A stretch of DNA of 64,000 nt from Dehalogenimonas etheniformans. Its GTDB lineage: Bacteria > Chloroflexota > Dehalococcoidia > Dehalococcoidales > Dehalococcoidaceae. How positions within the stretch are numbered: the stretch's first letter is position 1; each line of letters opens with the position of its first letter. Where the stretch lies: positions 682,001-746,000 of the forward strand of contig NZ_CP058566.2 in the NCBI RefSeq assembly GCF_014672715.2. The letters are read 5' to 3'. This document shows positions 1 to 8,606 of the stretch, piece after piece. Made by a program: the position numbers and the translations under genes. The notes under the pieces were generated by a model. It was not told where the DNA came from. It saw only the letters and a list, made by a program, of their open reading frames with translations, and searched no databases.

Positions 1-206
1 CACTTGACGATATTCAGCGGGAACTCGAGGTATTGGGCCAGAAACCGTGCTTCCAGCCAGGCTGACAACTCGTTCTTGCCGCCCTGGCGGGCGATCTCAA
101 CGGTGAAGGTCAGCCCGCGGCGGTTCAGCACAGAGTCCTTGACGGCCTCGAAGACTTCGCGCTGGTAGGGATAAAAATCTTCAATTGTGGAAGAGGAGAA
201 ATTCAT
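1..206 (-). CDS. Phage-type terminase large subunit, N-terminal part (runs off the window)
   Basis: Only the first 68 residues are present. They contain a Walker-A-like segment of the phage terminase type (IARQGGKNELSA, about residues 38-49), the usual 'RQsGKNE' ATP-binding signature of large terminase subunits that package phage DNA. The start is the ATG at 204-206. No strong Shine-Dalgarno sequence precedes it. The gene 290 bases upstream on the same strand resembles a small phage-packaging companion protein, which supports a prophage or prophage-remnant origin. Whether the gene is intact cannot be seen because the rest lies outside the window. Confidence 0.7.
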   Translation of the reverse strand, partial: MNFSSSTIEDFYPYQREVFEAVKDSVLNRRGLTFTVEIARQGGKNELSAWLEARFLAQYLEFPLNIVK

Positions 207-221
207 AAAGACGAAATCCTA

Positions 222-283
222 ATATCTAATTTCTAAATTCTAAATTCTAAATAAGTCCAAAATCCAAAATACAAAACACAAAA
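222..283. repeat. AT-rich short tandem direct repeats
   Basis: Low-complexity stretch made of near-tandem TCTAAATT units followed by a series of similar words (CCAAAATC, CCAAAATAC, CAAAACAC). It lies between the two phage-type genes and has no coding potential that I can recognise. Such stretches are common as spacer DNA in this kind of genome, and no function is assigned. Confidence 0.5.
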
Positions 284-316
284 TGAGCGACCGGACTATC
301 GAAGGAGCCTAACCTG

Positions 317-406
317 CCCCTTCCCCTCGGCTCGAAGCTGCTCGCCGTAGGAAGGGGTGTGTTTTTAAGAGGTTCCGGCTCGCATACCCAGCTCGCCGGA
401 ACCTCT
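317..406. repeat. Two adjacent long hairpins between phage-type genes
   Basis: First inverted repeat: CCCCTTCC at 317-324 with GGAAGGGG at 350-357, followed on the plus strand by TGTGTTTTT, so it resembles an intrinsic terminator in that direction. Second: AGAGGTTCCGGC at 368-379 with its perfect 12-bp complement at 395-406 and a 15-nt loop. They lie in the 290-base gap between the two minus-strand phage-type genes. They could be transcription stops or dispersed palindromic repeats. I see no gene here. Confidence 0.5.
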
Positions 407-495
407 AGACCGAGGCACTACCCCAGGGACGGGAAACCTATAATCCAAAAGAGCGATCAGCTGTCAGGCTTCAGCTTACAGTTCACAGTCAACGG

Positions 496-1029
496 TTAGC
501 AGTTTTGAGTTTCCGATTGAGCCTCGGTTTGCAGGCACCGAGATTCTTCGCGATGCTCAGAAAGACAGGGTCGGGTAAGCACGGCGACCTCGGCGGCGGC
601 ATCCGGTACCGTATGCGTGGTCTTGCGATCACCGATGATCCGGCTGGCTTTATCGATCAGGACGAGGTGTCCGGAATATTTGCGGCGGACCATAGCCAGG
701 GACAACGTTCGTACGATGTCAGAGGCAAGCTTGGGGTTCGGCGGATCAAGCTCCGACACGAACTGGAGGCACGAACGTAGGAAACCGATCTCCGCGTCAA
801 TACCTTCCAACTCGCAGGCTTCGTCGATGATATCCTGCCGGTAGAGAGGGGCTTTTCTGGAATAAAAGCCGTGAACGCGAGCGTTCTGGTTGCCGGGCTG
901 GCCGCCGCGGCGGGGTGGAGGGACTGTTTCGCGTTGGGTGGCACTTGGCAGGGAGTCATGAGCCGTGAGTCCAGATTCCGGGGGATTTGCTATATTCAGT
1001 TGTTGGGTAGTACCTGTGTTCTGATTCAT
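496..1029 (-). CDS. Phage-packaging-associated protein (possible terminase small subunit)
   Basis: 177 residues. The central segment RRGGQPGNQNARVHGFYSR (about residues 40-58) is the 'GxxxGNQNAxxHGxY' motif common in phage proteins encoded next to terminases and in related small DNA-binding proteins. The N-terminal 40 residues are polar and probably disordered, and the rest is predicted helical. The terminase large subunit follows downstream on the same strand. The ATG at 1027-1029 lies exactly 7 nt after a perfect TATAAT and has no Shine-Dalgarno sequence, so the mRNA is probably leaderless. The family assignment rests on the motif and the neighbour only. Confidence 0.55.
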   Translation of the reverse strand: MNQNTGTTQQLNIANPPESGLTAHDSLPSATQRETVPPPRRGGQPGNQNARVHGFYSRKAPLYRQDIIDEACELEGIDAEIGFLRSCLQFVSELDPPNPKLASDIVRTLSLAMVRRKYSGHLVLIDKASRIIGDRKTTHTVPDAAAEVAVLTRPCLSEHREESRCLQTEAQSETQNC

Positions 1030-1036
1030 GACAAGA

Positions 1037-1092
1037 ATTATAGCACACGTGTACTCTCAAGCTGTCAAGCGTTTCGTGTCGTTTTTGGTGCC
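1037..1092 (-). promoter_or_regulatory. Promoter with a box shared with the leuB promoter
   Basis: On the minus strand, ACCAAAAACGACACGAAAC (1089-1071), then TTGACA (1068-1063), 20 nt, then TATAAT (1042-1037) preceded by TGTGC, an extended -10. The 19-nt box, CTTGACA and TGTGCTATAAT all recur, at the same spacing, at 32200-32252 upstream of leuB. The 20-nt gap is long for a -35 element, so TTGACA may instead belong to an operator with the extended -10 carrying the promoter. The predicted transcript would begin at or next to the ATG at 1029. Confidence 0.7.
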
Positions 1093-1168
1093 ATTTCCAA
1101 AAAATATTTTTACGACAAACCGTTCAACGAAATGAGGCCAGTAGAAAGAGGGAATATCGCTCTGGATA

Positions 1169-4100
1169 TTAGGCGATCAAGGGTAGATCGAGTTCTTGAA
1201 AAATTCGACGGCTTAAGGTTTCAGCCTGTTTGTGATCGAAAGTGCGGTTGAGTAGTTCCTGATTGATCTTCTGGAAAAGGTCTTTTAGGTAAGATTCATA
1301 ATTCTGAACCGCTCTTGATACTAAGGCTTCGGCTTTTTCAGTTTCTTTGGGAGATAGTGACTCTATGTAAGGCAAACATATGACATACTCGCCGGGCTTC
1401 CGCGCGTAAATGATGTACTTAGCCGCTGCGATGCTGGGGGCATCATAGTCATATCCAGAGCCATCAATAACGCGCTGTCGACCCATAAAATAATGCCCAA
1501 ACTTTAGAGGCGCGTTAGGCACTTGAACGCTCATGCAATCCTGCGGTTTGGGTTTGCAAGTCAGGAAGTCATCCGGGAAAGTCTTGATGCCCTCCGCGAT
1601 CAAGTCCTTGGATACTTGCTCAACAAGTTCTCCAATATTCCTGATGACTTTCGCCTGCTTCTGCTTTTTTCGCATGGCAGCAAGATCGATACGCTCTCGT
1701 ACCAATTCAGTAAGGCTGTCATAAACGTGACGAAGATATTTGGCCGGATCGAGCCCCAAAGCCTCCAAAATCAAACCGTCCAGTTGTTGGCGGTCTTTCA
1801 ACTTGATTTCTTCGAAAATGGGTTTGACTGGACGTTTGGTTACCTTCTGGAAAGCCTCTAATATTTGAATACGCTTTTCCAAAGTGATCAACTGGATTTT
1901 GGGGACAAGTAACTCATCAATTTCAGGGCCTATAAATTTCAGAACACCTTCGCCAAGATTCGTACGACCGTGTGTCTGTACCAAGAGGGAATTTAACGAA
2001 GAATTCAACCACGCAGAAAGAATATCCTTATTGGCGGCTATTTTGGAAGAACCCTGAAAGAAAACATCACTTACCAACACACCATCTTCATTAATCGGGA
2101 AGAATGTTCGTTCTCCTTGAAATGCGATAACAAAAAAATCCGAAAAGGTAATATCATCCAGAGACCACCAATGGGTTCTTCCACGAACTGACGGAACGTC
2201 TGGATACGGAATTCCTGAGGGAGTAATTTGTTTTTCGGAATATTCTATGTATTTCAATGCTCCTAACTTACGTCTTCTACGGAGCTCTTCCTTACTCAGA
2301 TTACATACGAAAAGTCTCGTCGAAGTTAAATACTTGTTTACATATATGCGCGATAAATTGCGTGGGGATTTGATAATTGGTAATAAATAATCATCTTCAA
2401 TACCAAAATGCTCTATCGTACTTGAAGACGGATAGAAGAATTCGTTAATACCCGTTTTAATACCAAATTTTATATCGCTCACTTCGCGAAGGGGTAAAAA
2501 TTTATCATTATTTTGTTCAAATAAATCAAAATAAACCTGTGGTGCACGTAAATATTGGCCCCATTTAGCTGTCTTTTTTTCTTTCAACAGTTGGTTTTTA
2601 AGGTCACTCTGTTTGACAAAACGAATACGAAAATCATCGTCATCAGCAGTCCCCACGTCGTTCAACGTGCATTTCCGTGAAGCCCCGTCGATAACGTAGC
2701 AATGTTTATCCGCGGCACCCTCTATCTGTTGAACTAAACCGTCCAAACCATACCAGCGTTTTGCGGGGTCAACCTTTGGGTCCCAAGGAATAAGATCGGC
2801 CAGCTTCTTTTTGATTTTGACGAAGCTAACGATGTTTTCATCCCGGTTCTTTGAATTCGAACAGCGTTCGAGGACGGTAACAACCGTGTTAACCGCTGCG
2901 TCCTCAAACCACGGCTCGCACCGGGACTCTAGGACAGCGACAATCTTGAAGTTATTAACCATGTACTTCTGAAGTTCGTATCCATAGGCTACATCAAGCC
3001 ATGAATTTGACGTGATGAAGCCCATACGGCCGCCTTCTTTAATGAAGCGGCCGCAGTGGAAATAAAGATATGCGTAGATATCAGCCTGGCCAGAAAGATT
3101 CAAGTCAATGTCATCGAAGACGGCATAGGGATTGCGATTCAACTCTGCGACAATGGTTTCCCGATTGCCTTGAATATCGAATGCGTCAGGATATGCAGAC
3201 AACCAGTCGTTCTTTATAACCTGCTCGAGCTTAGCTTTGTAACCTTTTTCCAGTTTCTCGATGAGTTCCTGCCGGATAAATGGGAAGTTGCCAACTGCGG
3301 CATCAAAAAGGGGAATTGCCTCTTTTATTTTGGTAATGCCGGAGCTTGGATCTACTTTTGGTGGAGGAAAATCAAAAGAATCTCCAGGATTGATCTCAAA
3401 GAAATCTTTGACGATAATCCGCGGGAAATTGGCGTAATTCGAAAGGTCCTGGCGGAAAAGGTTGATAGTCGCAAGTTCGGCGGGGAAATGGGCAATATCA
3501 ACGCCCCAAATCTGAGGCAATAGGCGTTTATGGTCAACAAGCCCCAGGTGGCGCATTTTTTTGTTATAAGCACGCAGCAAGAAGGTGCCGGTGCCGCAGG
3601 TTGGATCAAGAACTTTATCATCACGCTCGCGGACGCAAAAAGCGAGAACCAAATCCACGAGGTTTTCTGGTGTGAAATACTGGCCCAATTGATGACGTTC
3701 CGTCTGCGGGATCAGTTTTTCAAATACAGCGCCAATAACGTCATGGGGCATGTGGCTGAAGCTAAACCTTTTCAGATCGATAAGTAGAGAATCAATTTCA
3801 CGAATAGCTGAGTCTGGCATCTCGATCTCATCCGGTAAGCCTTCTTCGAAGACGGCATGCCAGTCAACGTCGCGGGCGTAGGAGAATACCTCTTTCAGAT
3901 GTTCGCGGGCTTCTCTGCCAGTCAACCCGCCGATACCGAGTTCCGGCAGACGTTCCCGCCATTGTTTTTGAAGCGTCAGATAAAAGAGAATTCGCACTAG
4001 CAAACGATAGATGATCTGTTTGGCGACTGCTTGATAGAAATTAGCAGCGGTGACGTTAGCTATACCTTGCTTGGTGCCCCATGCCTGAAGGGACTGACGG

Positions 4101-4714
4101 AATTTGCTATCTCCGCCAACGCGTTGTAAAAGAGCATCTCGTAGAACGGGAAAAAGAGCCTCAACGGCCTTACTCAAACGGCCGACAAAAAAGTTGGTGT
4201 CAGCTTCAATCTGGTGGAGAGTGTGATCGAAATAAAGCGTTTTTAGATCATTCAGTATCTCGGCGGCGCGCTCTTTGAGGCGCGCCGCTGTCAGACGATC
4301 GGTCCACATATCATCCGGCAGAGAAATGACAATTGACGGATATTCTTTGACGCGGTCAGATGAAGATACAGGGATGAGGGGCTGCGGGGTACGCCACAGA
4401 ATTGCGTGCCGCATATTCCAGGTTACGAATTGGTCGGCGTTCATGGCGCGAGCTTTGGCAGCGGCTGCTTCGAGGAGTTCGGGGTCATCGGCGCGGGTTG
4501 CAGGGGTTTTGAGTTCCCAGCCGCAGAAACCTTGCTTGGCAGAGCGATCCAACCATATCTGTACATCAGGGAATTTGGTGGTCTCACCGACTGTTCTGAT
4601 TGAGGTCTCACCGGTAACATCTTTGAATGGGTAAGTACCGGTGGAAATGAATTCATTTAGCCAAGAGACTACCTGGCTGCTGAATTCACGCTCGTTGGAT
4701 TTAACGTCTGGCAT
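1169..4714 (-). CDS. Type IIG restriction-modification enzyme (fused endonuclease and N6-adenine methyltransferase)
   Basis: 1181 residues from the ATG at 4714. The N-terminal ~120 residues carry a PD-(D/E)xK-like nuclease pattern (FPDVQIW...GWELKTP). The middle has the methylase motifs: GQYFTPENL (motif X), DPTCGTGTF (motif I, S-adenosylmethionine binding) and GNFPF at the motif IV position, where NPPY/F is usual. The C-terminal third would be the target-recognition region. No separate specificity or restriction gene is nearby, as expected for a single-chain type IIG enzyme. An ATG at 4726 overlaps the -10 TATAAT and so cannot be the start. The phage-type genes downstream suggest a defence or mobile context. 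Activity is unproven given the motif IV change. Confidence 0.85.
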   Translation of the reverse strand: MPDVKSNEREFSSQVVSWLNEFISTGTYPFKDVTGETSIRTVGETTKFPDVQIWLDRSAKQGFCGWELKTPATRADDPELLEAAAAKARAMNADQFVTWNMRHAILWRTPQPLIPVSSSDRVKEYPSIVISLPDDMWTDRLTAARLKERAAEILNDLKTLYFDHTLHQIEADTNFFVGRLSKAVEALFPVLRDALLQRVGGDSKFRQSLQAWGTKQGIANVTAANFYQAVAKQIIYRLLVRILFYLTLQKQWRERLPELGIGGLTGREAREHLKEVFSYARDVDWHAVFEEGLPDEIEMPDSAIREIDSLLIDLKRFSFSHMPHDVIGAVFEKLIPQTERHQLGQYFTPENLVDLVLAFCVRERDDKVLDPTCGTGTFLLRAYNKKMRHLGLVDHKRLLPQIWGVDIAHFPAELATINLFRQDLSNYANFPRIIVKDFFEINPGDSFDFPPPKVDPSSGITKIKEAIPLFDAAVGNFPFIRQELIEKLEKGYKAKLEQVIKNDWLSAYPDAFDIQGNRETIVAELNRNPYAVFDDIDLNLSGQADIYAYLYFHCGRFIKEGGRMGFITSNSWLDVAYGYELQKYMVNNFKIVAVLESRCEPWFEDAAVNTVVTVLERCSNSKNRDENIVSFVKIKKKLADLIPWDPKVDPAKRWYGLDGLVQQIEGAADKHCYVIDGASRKCTLNDVGTADDDDFRIRFVKQSDLKNQLLKEKKTAKWGQYLRAPQVYFDLFEQNNDKFLPLREVSDIKFGIKTGINEFFYPSSSTIEHFGIEDDYLLPIIKSPRNLSRIYVNKYLTSTRLFVCNLSKEELRRRRKLGALKYIEYSEKQITPSGIPYPDVPSVRGRTHWWSLDDITFSDFFVIAFQGERTFFPINEDGVLVSDVFFQGSSKIAANKDILSAWLNSSLNSLLVQTHGRTNLGEGVLKFIGPEIDELLVPKIQLITLEKRIQILEAFQKVTKRPVKPIFEEIKLKDRQQLDGLILEALGLDPAKYLRHVYDSLTELVRERIDLAAMRKKQKQAKVIRNIGELVEQVSKDLIAEGIKTFPDDFLTCKPKPQDCMSVQVPNAPLKFGHYFMGRQRVIDGSGYDYDAPSIAAAKYIIYARKPGEYVICLPYIESLSPKETEKAEALVSRAVQNYESYLKDLFQKINQELLNRTFDHKQAETLSRRIFQELDLPLIA

Positions 4715-4724
4715 GATTCCAAAC

Positions 4725-4752
4725 ATTATAGCGGGTCAGAGGAAGAAGGCAA
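4725..4752 (-). promoter_or_regulatory. Promoter of the restriction-modification gene, leaderless type
   Basis: Minus strand: TTGCCT (4752-4747), 16 nt, TATAAT (4730-4725), then 10 nt to the ATG at 4714. A start of transcription about 7 nt after the -10 leaves a leader of only 3-4 nt, with no room for a Shine-Dalgarno sequence. Confidence 0.6.
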
Positions 4753-4810
4753 GGAAAATATGAGGAGATGTGGAACGAGGCTGGCGACCCTCGCTGCTTG
4801 CCCGGCATGC

Positions 4811-4816
4811 TATAAT
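4811..4816 (+). promoter_or_regulatory. Extended -10 promoter for nfeD-slipin
   Basis: TGCTATAAT (TATAAT at 4811-4816) lies 22 nt upstream of the nfeD ATG. I see no convincing -35 hexamer at 17 nt, so the extended -10 TGn probably compensates. Confidence 0.5.
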
Positions 4817-4838
4817 CATCTAAGGAATCGAAGGCAAG

Positions 4839-5315
4839 ATGAATTTAGTCGGCATTCTCCTCATAATCTTGGGCATCGCCCTTTTTATCGCTGAGTTTTT
4901 TACTTCAGGCTACGCCCTTTTTGGGGCTGCCGGGCTTTTTGCCCTGATCCTGGGGTTGATCCTGATCTTCGATTTTGCCGTTCCATCCTGGGTTACAGTC
5001 ACATTGTTCATCCTTATCCTTGTTTTTGCCGCCACGGCAACGGTACTCGTTTTCCGCCGGGTAGCGGAAGCCCAACGCCAAAAGGTGGCAACCGGCCACG
5101 AGGAACTCATCGGCAAGACGGCTGAGGTGCGATCCGAATTAAATCCATCGGGGACAGTGTTCATTGAAGGCGAAATCTGGTCAGCGCAGATTAAAGAAGG
5201 CAAAGCCGCGGCGGGGGACAAGGTGATCGTAACCGGAATCGACGGTTTAAAACTCTACGTTTCCAAAACGGTTAAGGAGGAGGAAAAATGCCCGAATCAA
5301 CCATTAACGCCCTAA
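4839..5315 (+). CDS. NfeD-family membrane protein, short form
   Basis: 158 residues. Three or four hydrophobic helices fill roughly residues 3-72, followed by a C-terminal soluble OB-fold domain (about 85-150; [14 protein letters not shown]...WSAQ, typical of NfeD). This short form lacks the N-terminal ClpP-like protease domain of long NfeD. The NfeD OB fold is known to partner with SPFH/stomatin proteins. Its slipin partner starts inside this gene with a 28-nt overlap, so the two are translationally coupled. The likely role is organisation of membrane microdomains or membrane quality control. Confidence 0.85.
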   Translation: MNLVGILLIILGIALFIAEFFTSGYALFGAAGLFALILGLILIFDFAVPSWVTVTLFILILVFAATATVLVFRRVAEAQRQKVATGHEELIGKTAEVRSELNPSGTVFIEGEIWSAQIKEGKAAAGDKVIVTGIDGLKLYVSKTVKEEEKCPNQPLTP

Positions 5316-6085
5316 TTCCCTGGCTCATTGTCCTGTTGGCCCTTATAGTTTTGCTGGCAATGTCGGTCAGGGTCGTTGCCGAATACGAACGCGGTGTCAT
5401 CTTCCGTTTGGGACGCCTGGTCGGCGCCAAGGGGCCGGGTATTTTCCTTCTTATCCCGTTCATCGACCGCATGGTTAAAATGGACCTTCGCGTTGTCGTC
5501 ATGGATGTGCCCGCTCAAGAAGTCATTACCCGCGATAATGTTACGGTACGCGTCAATGCCGTAATTTACTTCCGCGTGGTTGACCCCCAGGCAGCGGTGG
5601 TGAAAGTTGCCGACCACATCCGGGCCACCAGCCAGATAGCCCAGACAACCCTGCGAAACGTCCTTGGCCAGTCCGAACTTGATGAGCTGCTGGCTAACCG
5701 AGAGAAACTAAACGACATTCTGCAGGACATAATAGACAAGCAGACCGACCCCTGGGGCATCAAGGTTTCCACCGTCGAAATCAAAGAAGTGGAACTGCCG
5801 GAGACAATGCGCCGTTCGATGGCCGCCCAGGCCGAAGCCGAACGGGAACGCCGCGCTAAAATCATTCACGCTCAAGGTGAATTCGAAGCTTCTACCAAAC
5901 TGGCGATGGCCGCAGATGTCATAGCCAAGGAACCGGTTACGCTTCAACTGAGATATTTGCAGACATTGACCGAGATCGCTTCGGAGAGAAACTCCACCGT
6001 GATTTTCCCGGTGCCGATCGACCTCATAAGCATGTTTATGAAAAAGTTCGGGGGAGACAGCAAAAAAGACGAGAAGCAGGGATAA
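5288..6085 (+). CDS. Slipin/stomatin-like SPFH-domain membrane protein
   Basis: 265 residues. A single N-terminal membrane helix (about 8-30) is followed by an SPFH domain with the slipin signature [19 protein letters not shown] and the segment [17 protein letters not shown] charged helical region rich in Ala/Glu/Arg (about 175-215, [20 protein letters not shown]) supports oligomerisation. The start has a strong AAGGAGGAGG Shine-Dalgarno sequence within the nfeD 3' end. The pairing with NfeD is the classic two-gene unit for a membrane scaffold. Confidence 0.9.
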   Translation: MPESTINALIPWLIVLLALIVLLAMSVRVVAEYERGVIFRLGRLVGAKGPGIFLLIPFIDRMVKMDLRVVVMDVPAQEVITRDNVTVRVNAVIYFRVVDPQAAVVKVADHIRATSQIAQTTLRNVLGQSELDELLANREKLNDILQDIIDKQTDPWGIKVSTVEIKEVELPETMRRSMAAQAEAERERRAKIIHAQGEFEASTKLAMAADVIAKEPVTLQLRYLQTLTEIASERNSTVIFPVPIDLISMFMKKFGGDSKKDEKQG

Positions 6086-6093
6086 GTCCGGCT

Positions 6094-6858
6094 TTAACTC
6101 AAGGTAACGTCGCCGGCAACAACGGTACAAATAGACCCGTCGGTCCGGCGGATTATCAGGGCGCCTTCATCCGTGACATCGGTGGCGGTCCCTTCAATCG
6201 TCGCCTCTCCCATGGTAGCTTTAACCGGCTGGCCCAGGGTGATAAGCCTGGCTTTCCAACTGTCCAACAGGGCGGTTTTATCAAAGTTCGAATACCGGGA
6301 CTCGATCCTATCGATCGCCGCCCTGAGCAGGTTCAAAGAATCGACCGGCATTCCGGCTTGTTCCGACAGACTGGTGGCGACGCCGGTGATCTCAGGACTG
6401 GTAGATATGTCGACATTGACGTTGATGCCGACGCCGATAACGGCATATTGTTTGCCTCGTGAAAAGCTGCTTTCAACCAGCATGCCGGCGGCCTTTCTCC
6501 CTCCGATCAATACGTCGTTGGGCCACTTGAGACCGGCCTGAACCGCAACGCATTCTTCTATAGCCTCGGCTACGGCCAAACCGGCAAGCATGGTCAGGTA
6601 CGGCAGTTTTTCTATCGGGGGATACAGCAGCACCGAGAAGTAAAGCGAACCCGGTGGGGATATCCATTTACGGTTCAGGCGGCCCCGCCCCTCGGTTTGT
6701 TCGGCGGCGATGACGAGAGCCCCTTCCCGCGCTCCTTTGTGAGCCAGTTCACCGGCCCGGTCCATGGTCGAACCGATGGAATCGTAGGTAAACAGGGTGT
6801 GTCCCCAGCGGCAGCCGGCGAGGGCTTTTTCGACACTCCCGAAATCAAGCGAATGCAT
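6094..6858 (-). CDS. birA: Biotin--[acetyl-CoA-carboxylase] ligase, catalytic form without repressor domain
   Basis: 254 residues. It attaches biotin to the carboxyl carrier protein of biotin-dependent carboxylases through biotinyl-AMP. It shows the biotin/ATP loop GRGRLNRKW, the KWPNDV motif (lysine for catalysis) and GVGINVNV. It lacks the N-terminal helix-turn-helix of bifunctional BirA, so it is an enzyme only. The ATG at 6858 is preferred: a TATACT -10 lies 6 nt upstream and there is no Shine-Dalgarno sequence, so the transcript may be leaderless. It is convergent with the slipin gene, with an 8-nt gap. Confidence 0.9.
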   Translation of the reverse strand: MHSLDFGSVEKALAGCRWGHTLFTYDSIGSTMDRAGELAHKGAREGALVIAAEQTEGRGRLNRKWISPPGSLYFSVLLYPPIEKLPYLTMLAGLAVAEAIEECVAVQAGLKWPNDVLIGGRKAAGMLVESSFSRGKQYAVIGVGINVNVDISTSPEITGVATSLSEQAGMPVDSLNLLRAAIDRIESRYSNFDKTALLDSWKARLITLGQPVKATMGEATIEGTATDVTDEGALIIRRTDGSICTVVAGDVTLS

Positions 6859-6941
6859 CAAGGAAGTATATCATCCGGTAAGTCCGGGTTGCCATTGACA
6901 CAACGGCGAACCGAACCAATAATGGTCTTAAGGTGAAAGAT

Positions 6942-7520
6942 ATGAAGGCCGAAGAGAAGTTAAAAGAATATAAAGCTAAGCGAAATTTCAAAAAAACTAC
7001 CGAACCGCCTGCTGAGGTTGTTCCATCTTCGGCTAAGCCGATGTTCGTCATTCAGAAACACGACGCGTCTCACCTGCACTATGATTTGCGCCTGGAAATC
7101 GACGGCGTTTTGAAGAGCTGGGCGGTGCCCAAAGGACCCTCACTCGATCCACAGGCCAAGCACCTGGCCGTACCCACCGAAGACCACCCGATGGCTTACG
7201 GCGGGTTCGAGGGGACCATTCCGGAAGGGGAGTATGGAGCGGGAACGGTCATGGTCTGGGACACCGGCACCTACCGGAACATCAAAGCAGATAAGCCTGA
7301 ACCCGAGACAATGTCTGAGGCTTACGATAAAGGCAGGATCGAGGTTTTCCTTGAAGGGAAGAAACTTAAGGGGCTGTTCGCCTTGATCAAGACTGCCCGT
7401 GGCTGGCTCTTCTTCAAGATGAACGATGAATTTGTAAAAACCGGGGACATCCTCGAAGAAGCCCCGAAGTCAGCCCTTACAGGACGGACTCTCGAACAGA
7501 TCGCCGCGGCGAAGGATTAA
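6942..7520 (+). CDS. Stand-alone LigD-type 3'-phosphoesterase domain protein
   Basis: 192 residues. It matches the 3'-phosphoesterase domain of bacterial DNA ligase D: HDASHLHYDLRLE, the WAVPKGPSLD segment, EDHPMAYGGFEGTIPEGEYGAG and the final GRGWLFFK-like strand. In LigD this domain trims 3'-phosphates and 3'-ribonucleotides at DNA ends before end joining. Here it is separate from any ligase or polymerase domain, and no Ku gene is visible in the window. The ATG at 6942 has an AAGGTGA Shine-Dalgarno sequence 5-6 nt upstream. A GTG at 6933 lies within that element and is rejected. Confidence 0.85.
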   Translation: MKAEEKLKEYKAKRNFKKTTEPPAEVVPSSAKPMFVIQKHDASHLHYDLRLEIDGVLKSWAVPKGPSLDPQAKHLAVPTEDHPMAYGGFEGTIPEGEYGAGTVMVWDTGTYRNIKADKPEPETMSEAYDKGRIEVFLEGKKLKGLFALIKTARGWLFFKMNDEFVKTGDILEEAPKSALTGRTLEQIAAAKD

Positions 7521-8506
7521 TCTATACCCGGTTCGACAGCCCGGCGCATGGCCAACAAATTAACCTCCGGCACGCTGATCGGGTAAGTACATCCGGTTGT
7601 GAGGATCAGCCTCCGGCTGTTCATGCTCCGGATGGCTTCTTTAGCCTGGTCTGCCACTGCCTGGGGCGATCCGTCCTGAAGCAGGTGCATCTGTTCCACT
7701 CCGCCCATCACCGCCTTCGAGGAGAGTCTGGCGGCCGTCTGCAGATCGATGCCCGAGGTCCGGTCGTGCCAGTTCACCGCGTGAACCGGGTACCCGGCGG
7801 TCTCTTTGAACATGGGATGCTGGCCGTGGAGATGGAGCACGTTGAACCAGCCGCCGGAGGCGGCGTCAAGGACCATCAAATCGGACGGTCTGCCGAACTG
7901 GTCATATTCGTCACGGCTTAACAGTTCAAAACTGGCAAAACGGGCCGACAGAAAAATACCGTCGGCGCCGGCTTCGATGCAAGCAGCGGCAAATTTGGCG
8001 CTGGTCTCAGCCAGGGAGTGAAGCGCTGACATGATTGTTTCGGGGTATTCACGGAGGTGGGCCAGGAAAAGTTCATCGCCGGCGAGGTAAGCTGCCATGG
8101 CGATAGGATGGAACATGGTGACGATTAGCGGGGTTGCGGGGTCCTTTTCTTTGGCGATCTTTTGAAGCGATTCGAGATGCCAACCGTAGGTACCTCTCCG
8201 GACATCGAGTGGGACAATTTTTGCCCAGTCTCCCGGGGAATTTATCACCCGGGACAAATATTCCCTGTCTCCGACGATGCTGCCGCGGTAGGCGTGAGCG
8301 ATGCCGTAATCCTCGACGCAATATGTCGAAGAAACCGGCAATTTGATGAAGTCCAGGTCGTATTTACGTTGGTAGGCCAGGGACACCGCAGCCAGGGAGT
8401 CCGGATTCTGGTCGTCTCCGGGCCAGTGGCGCCAGAAGCCGACAGGTACCCGGTCGACCGGTTGCCCGGCAAGCGCCGCCTGAATTCTCTCCCGTTTGGT
8501 CATCAT
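7517..8506 (-). CDS. Uroporphyrinogen decarboxylase (URO-D) family protein, probable methyltransferase-like
   Basis: 329 residues in the URO-D superfamily (TIM-barrel, e.g. ...GADGIFLSARFASFELLSRDEYDQFGRPSD and the final VPEVNLLAMRRAV helix). It lacks the RxxGRY substrate motif of true HemE. In anaerobes this branch contains corrinoid or methyl-transfer proteins such as MtaA/MtbA relatives, so a role in methyl or corrinoid metabolism is more likely than haem synthesis. The start is chosen at 8506 because TGAGGAGGCG precedes it by 6 nt. An in-frame 71-residue upstream extension is low-complexity, proline-rich and unlike the family. The gene overlaps the phosphoesterase gene by 4 nt at the convergent end. 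Confidence 0.75.
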   Translation of the reverse strand: MMTKRERIQAALAGQPVDRVPVGFWRHWPGDDQNPDSLAAVSLAYQRKYDLDFIKLPVSSTYCVEDYGIAHAYRGSIVGDREYLSRVINSPGDWAKIVPLDVRRGTYGWHLESLQKIAKEKDPATPLIVTMFHPIAMAAYLAGDELFLAHLREYPETIMSALHSLAETSAKFAAACIEAGADGIFLSARFASFELLSRDEYDQFGRPSDLMVLDAASGGWFNVLHLHGQHPMFKETAGYPVHAVNWHDRTSGIDLQTAARLSSKAVMGGVEQMHLLQDGSPQAVADQAKEAIRSMNSRRLILTTGCTYPISVPEVNLLAMRRAVEPGID

Positions 8507-8606
8507 GGCTCGCCTCCTCAATTCCGGTCCAGCCTGATAGTACGCAATCGGGCCGACTCGGTCAAATAGAAATGGGGAATTGGCGGAAAAATCAGGTGGA
8601 AAAGGA

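Noticed and set aside
7517-8506. Canonical haem-pathway uroporphyrinogen decarboxylase (HemE)
   Set aside because: The RxxGRY substrate motif is missing and no other haem genes are nearby.
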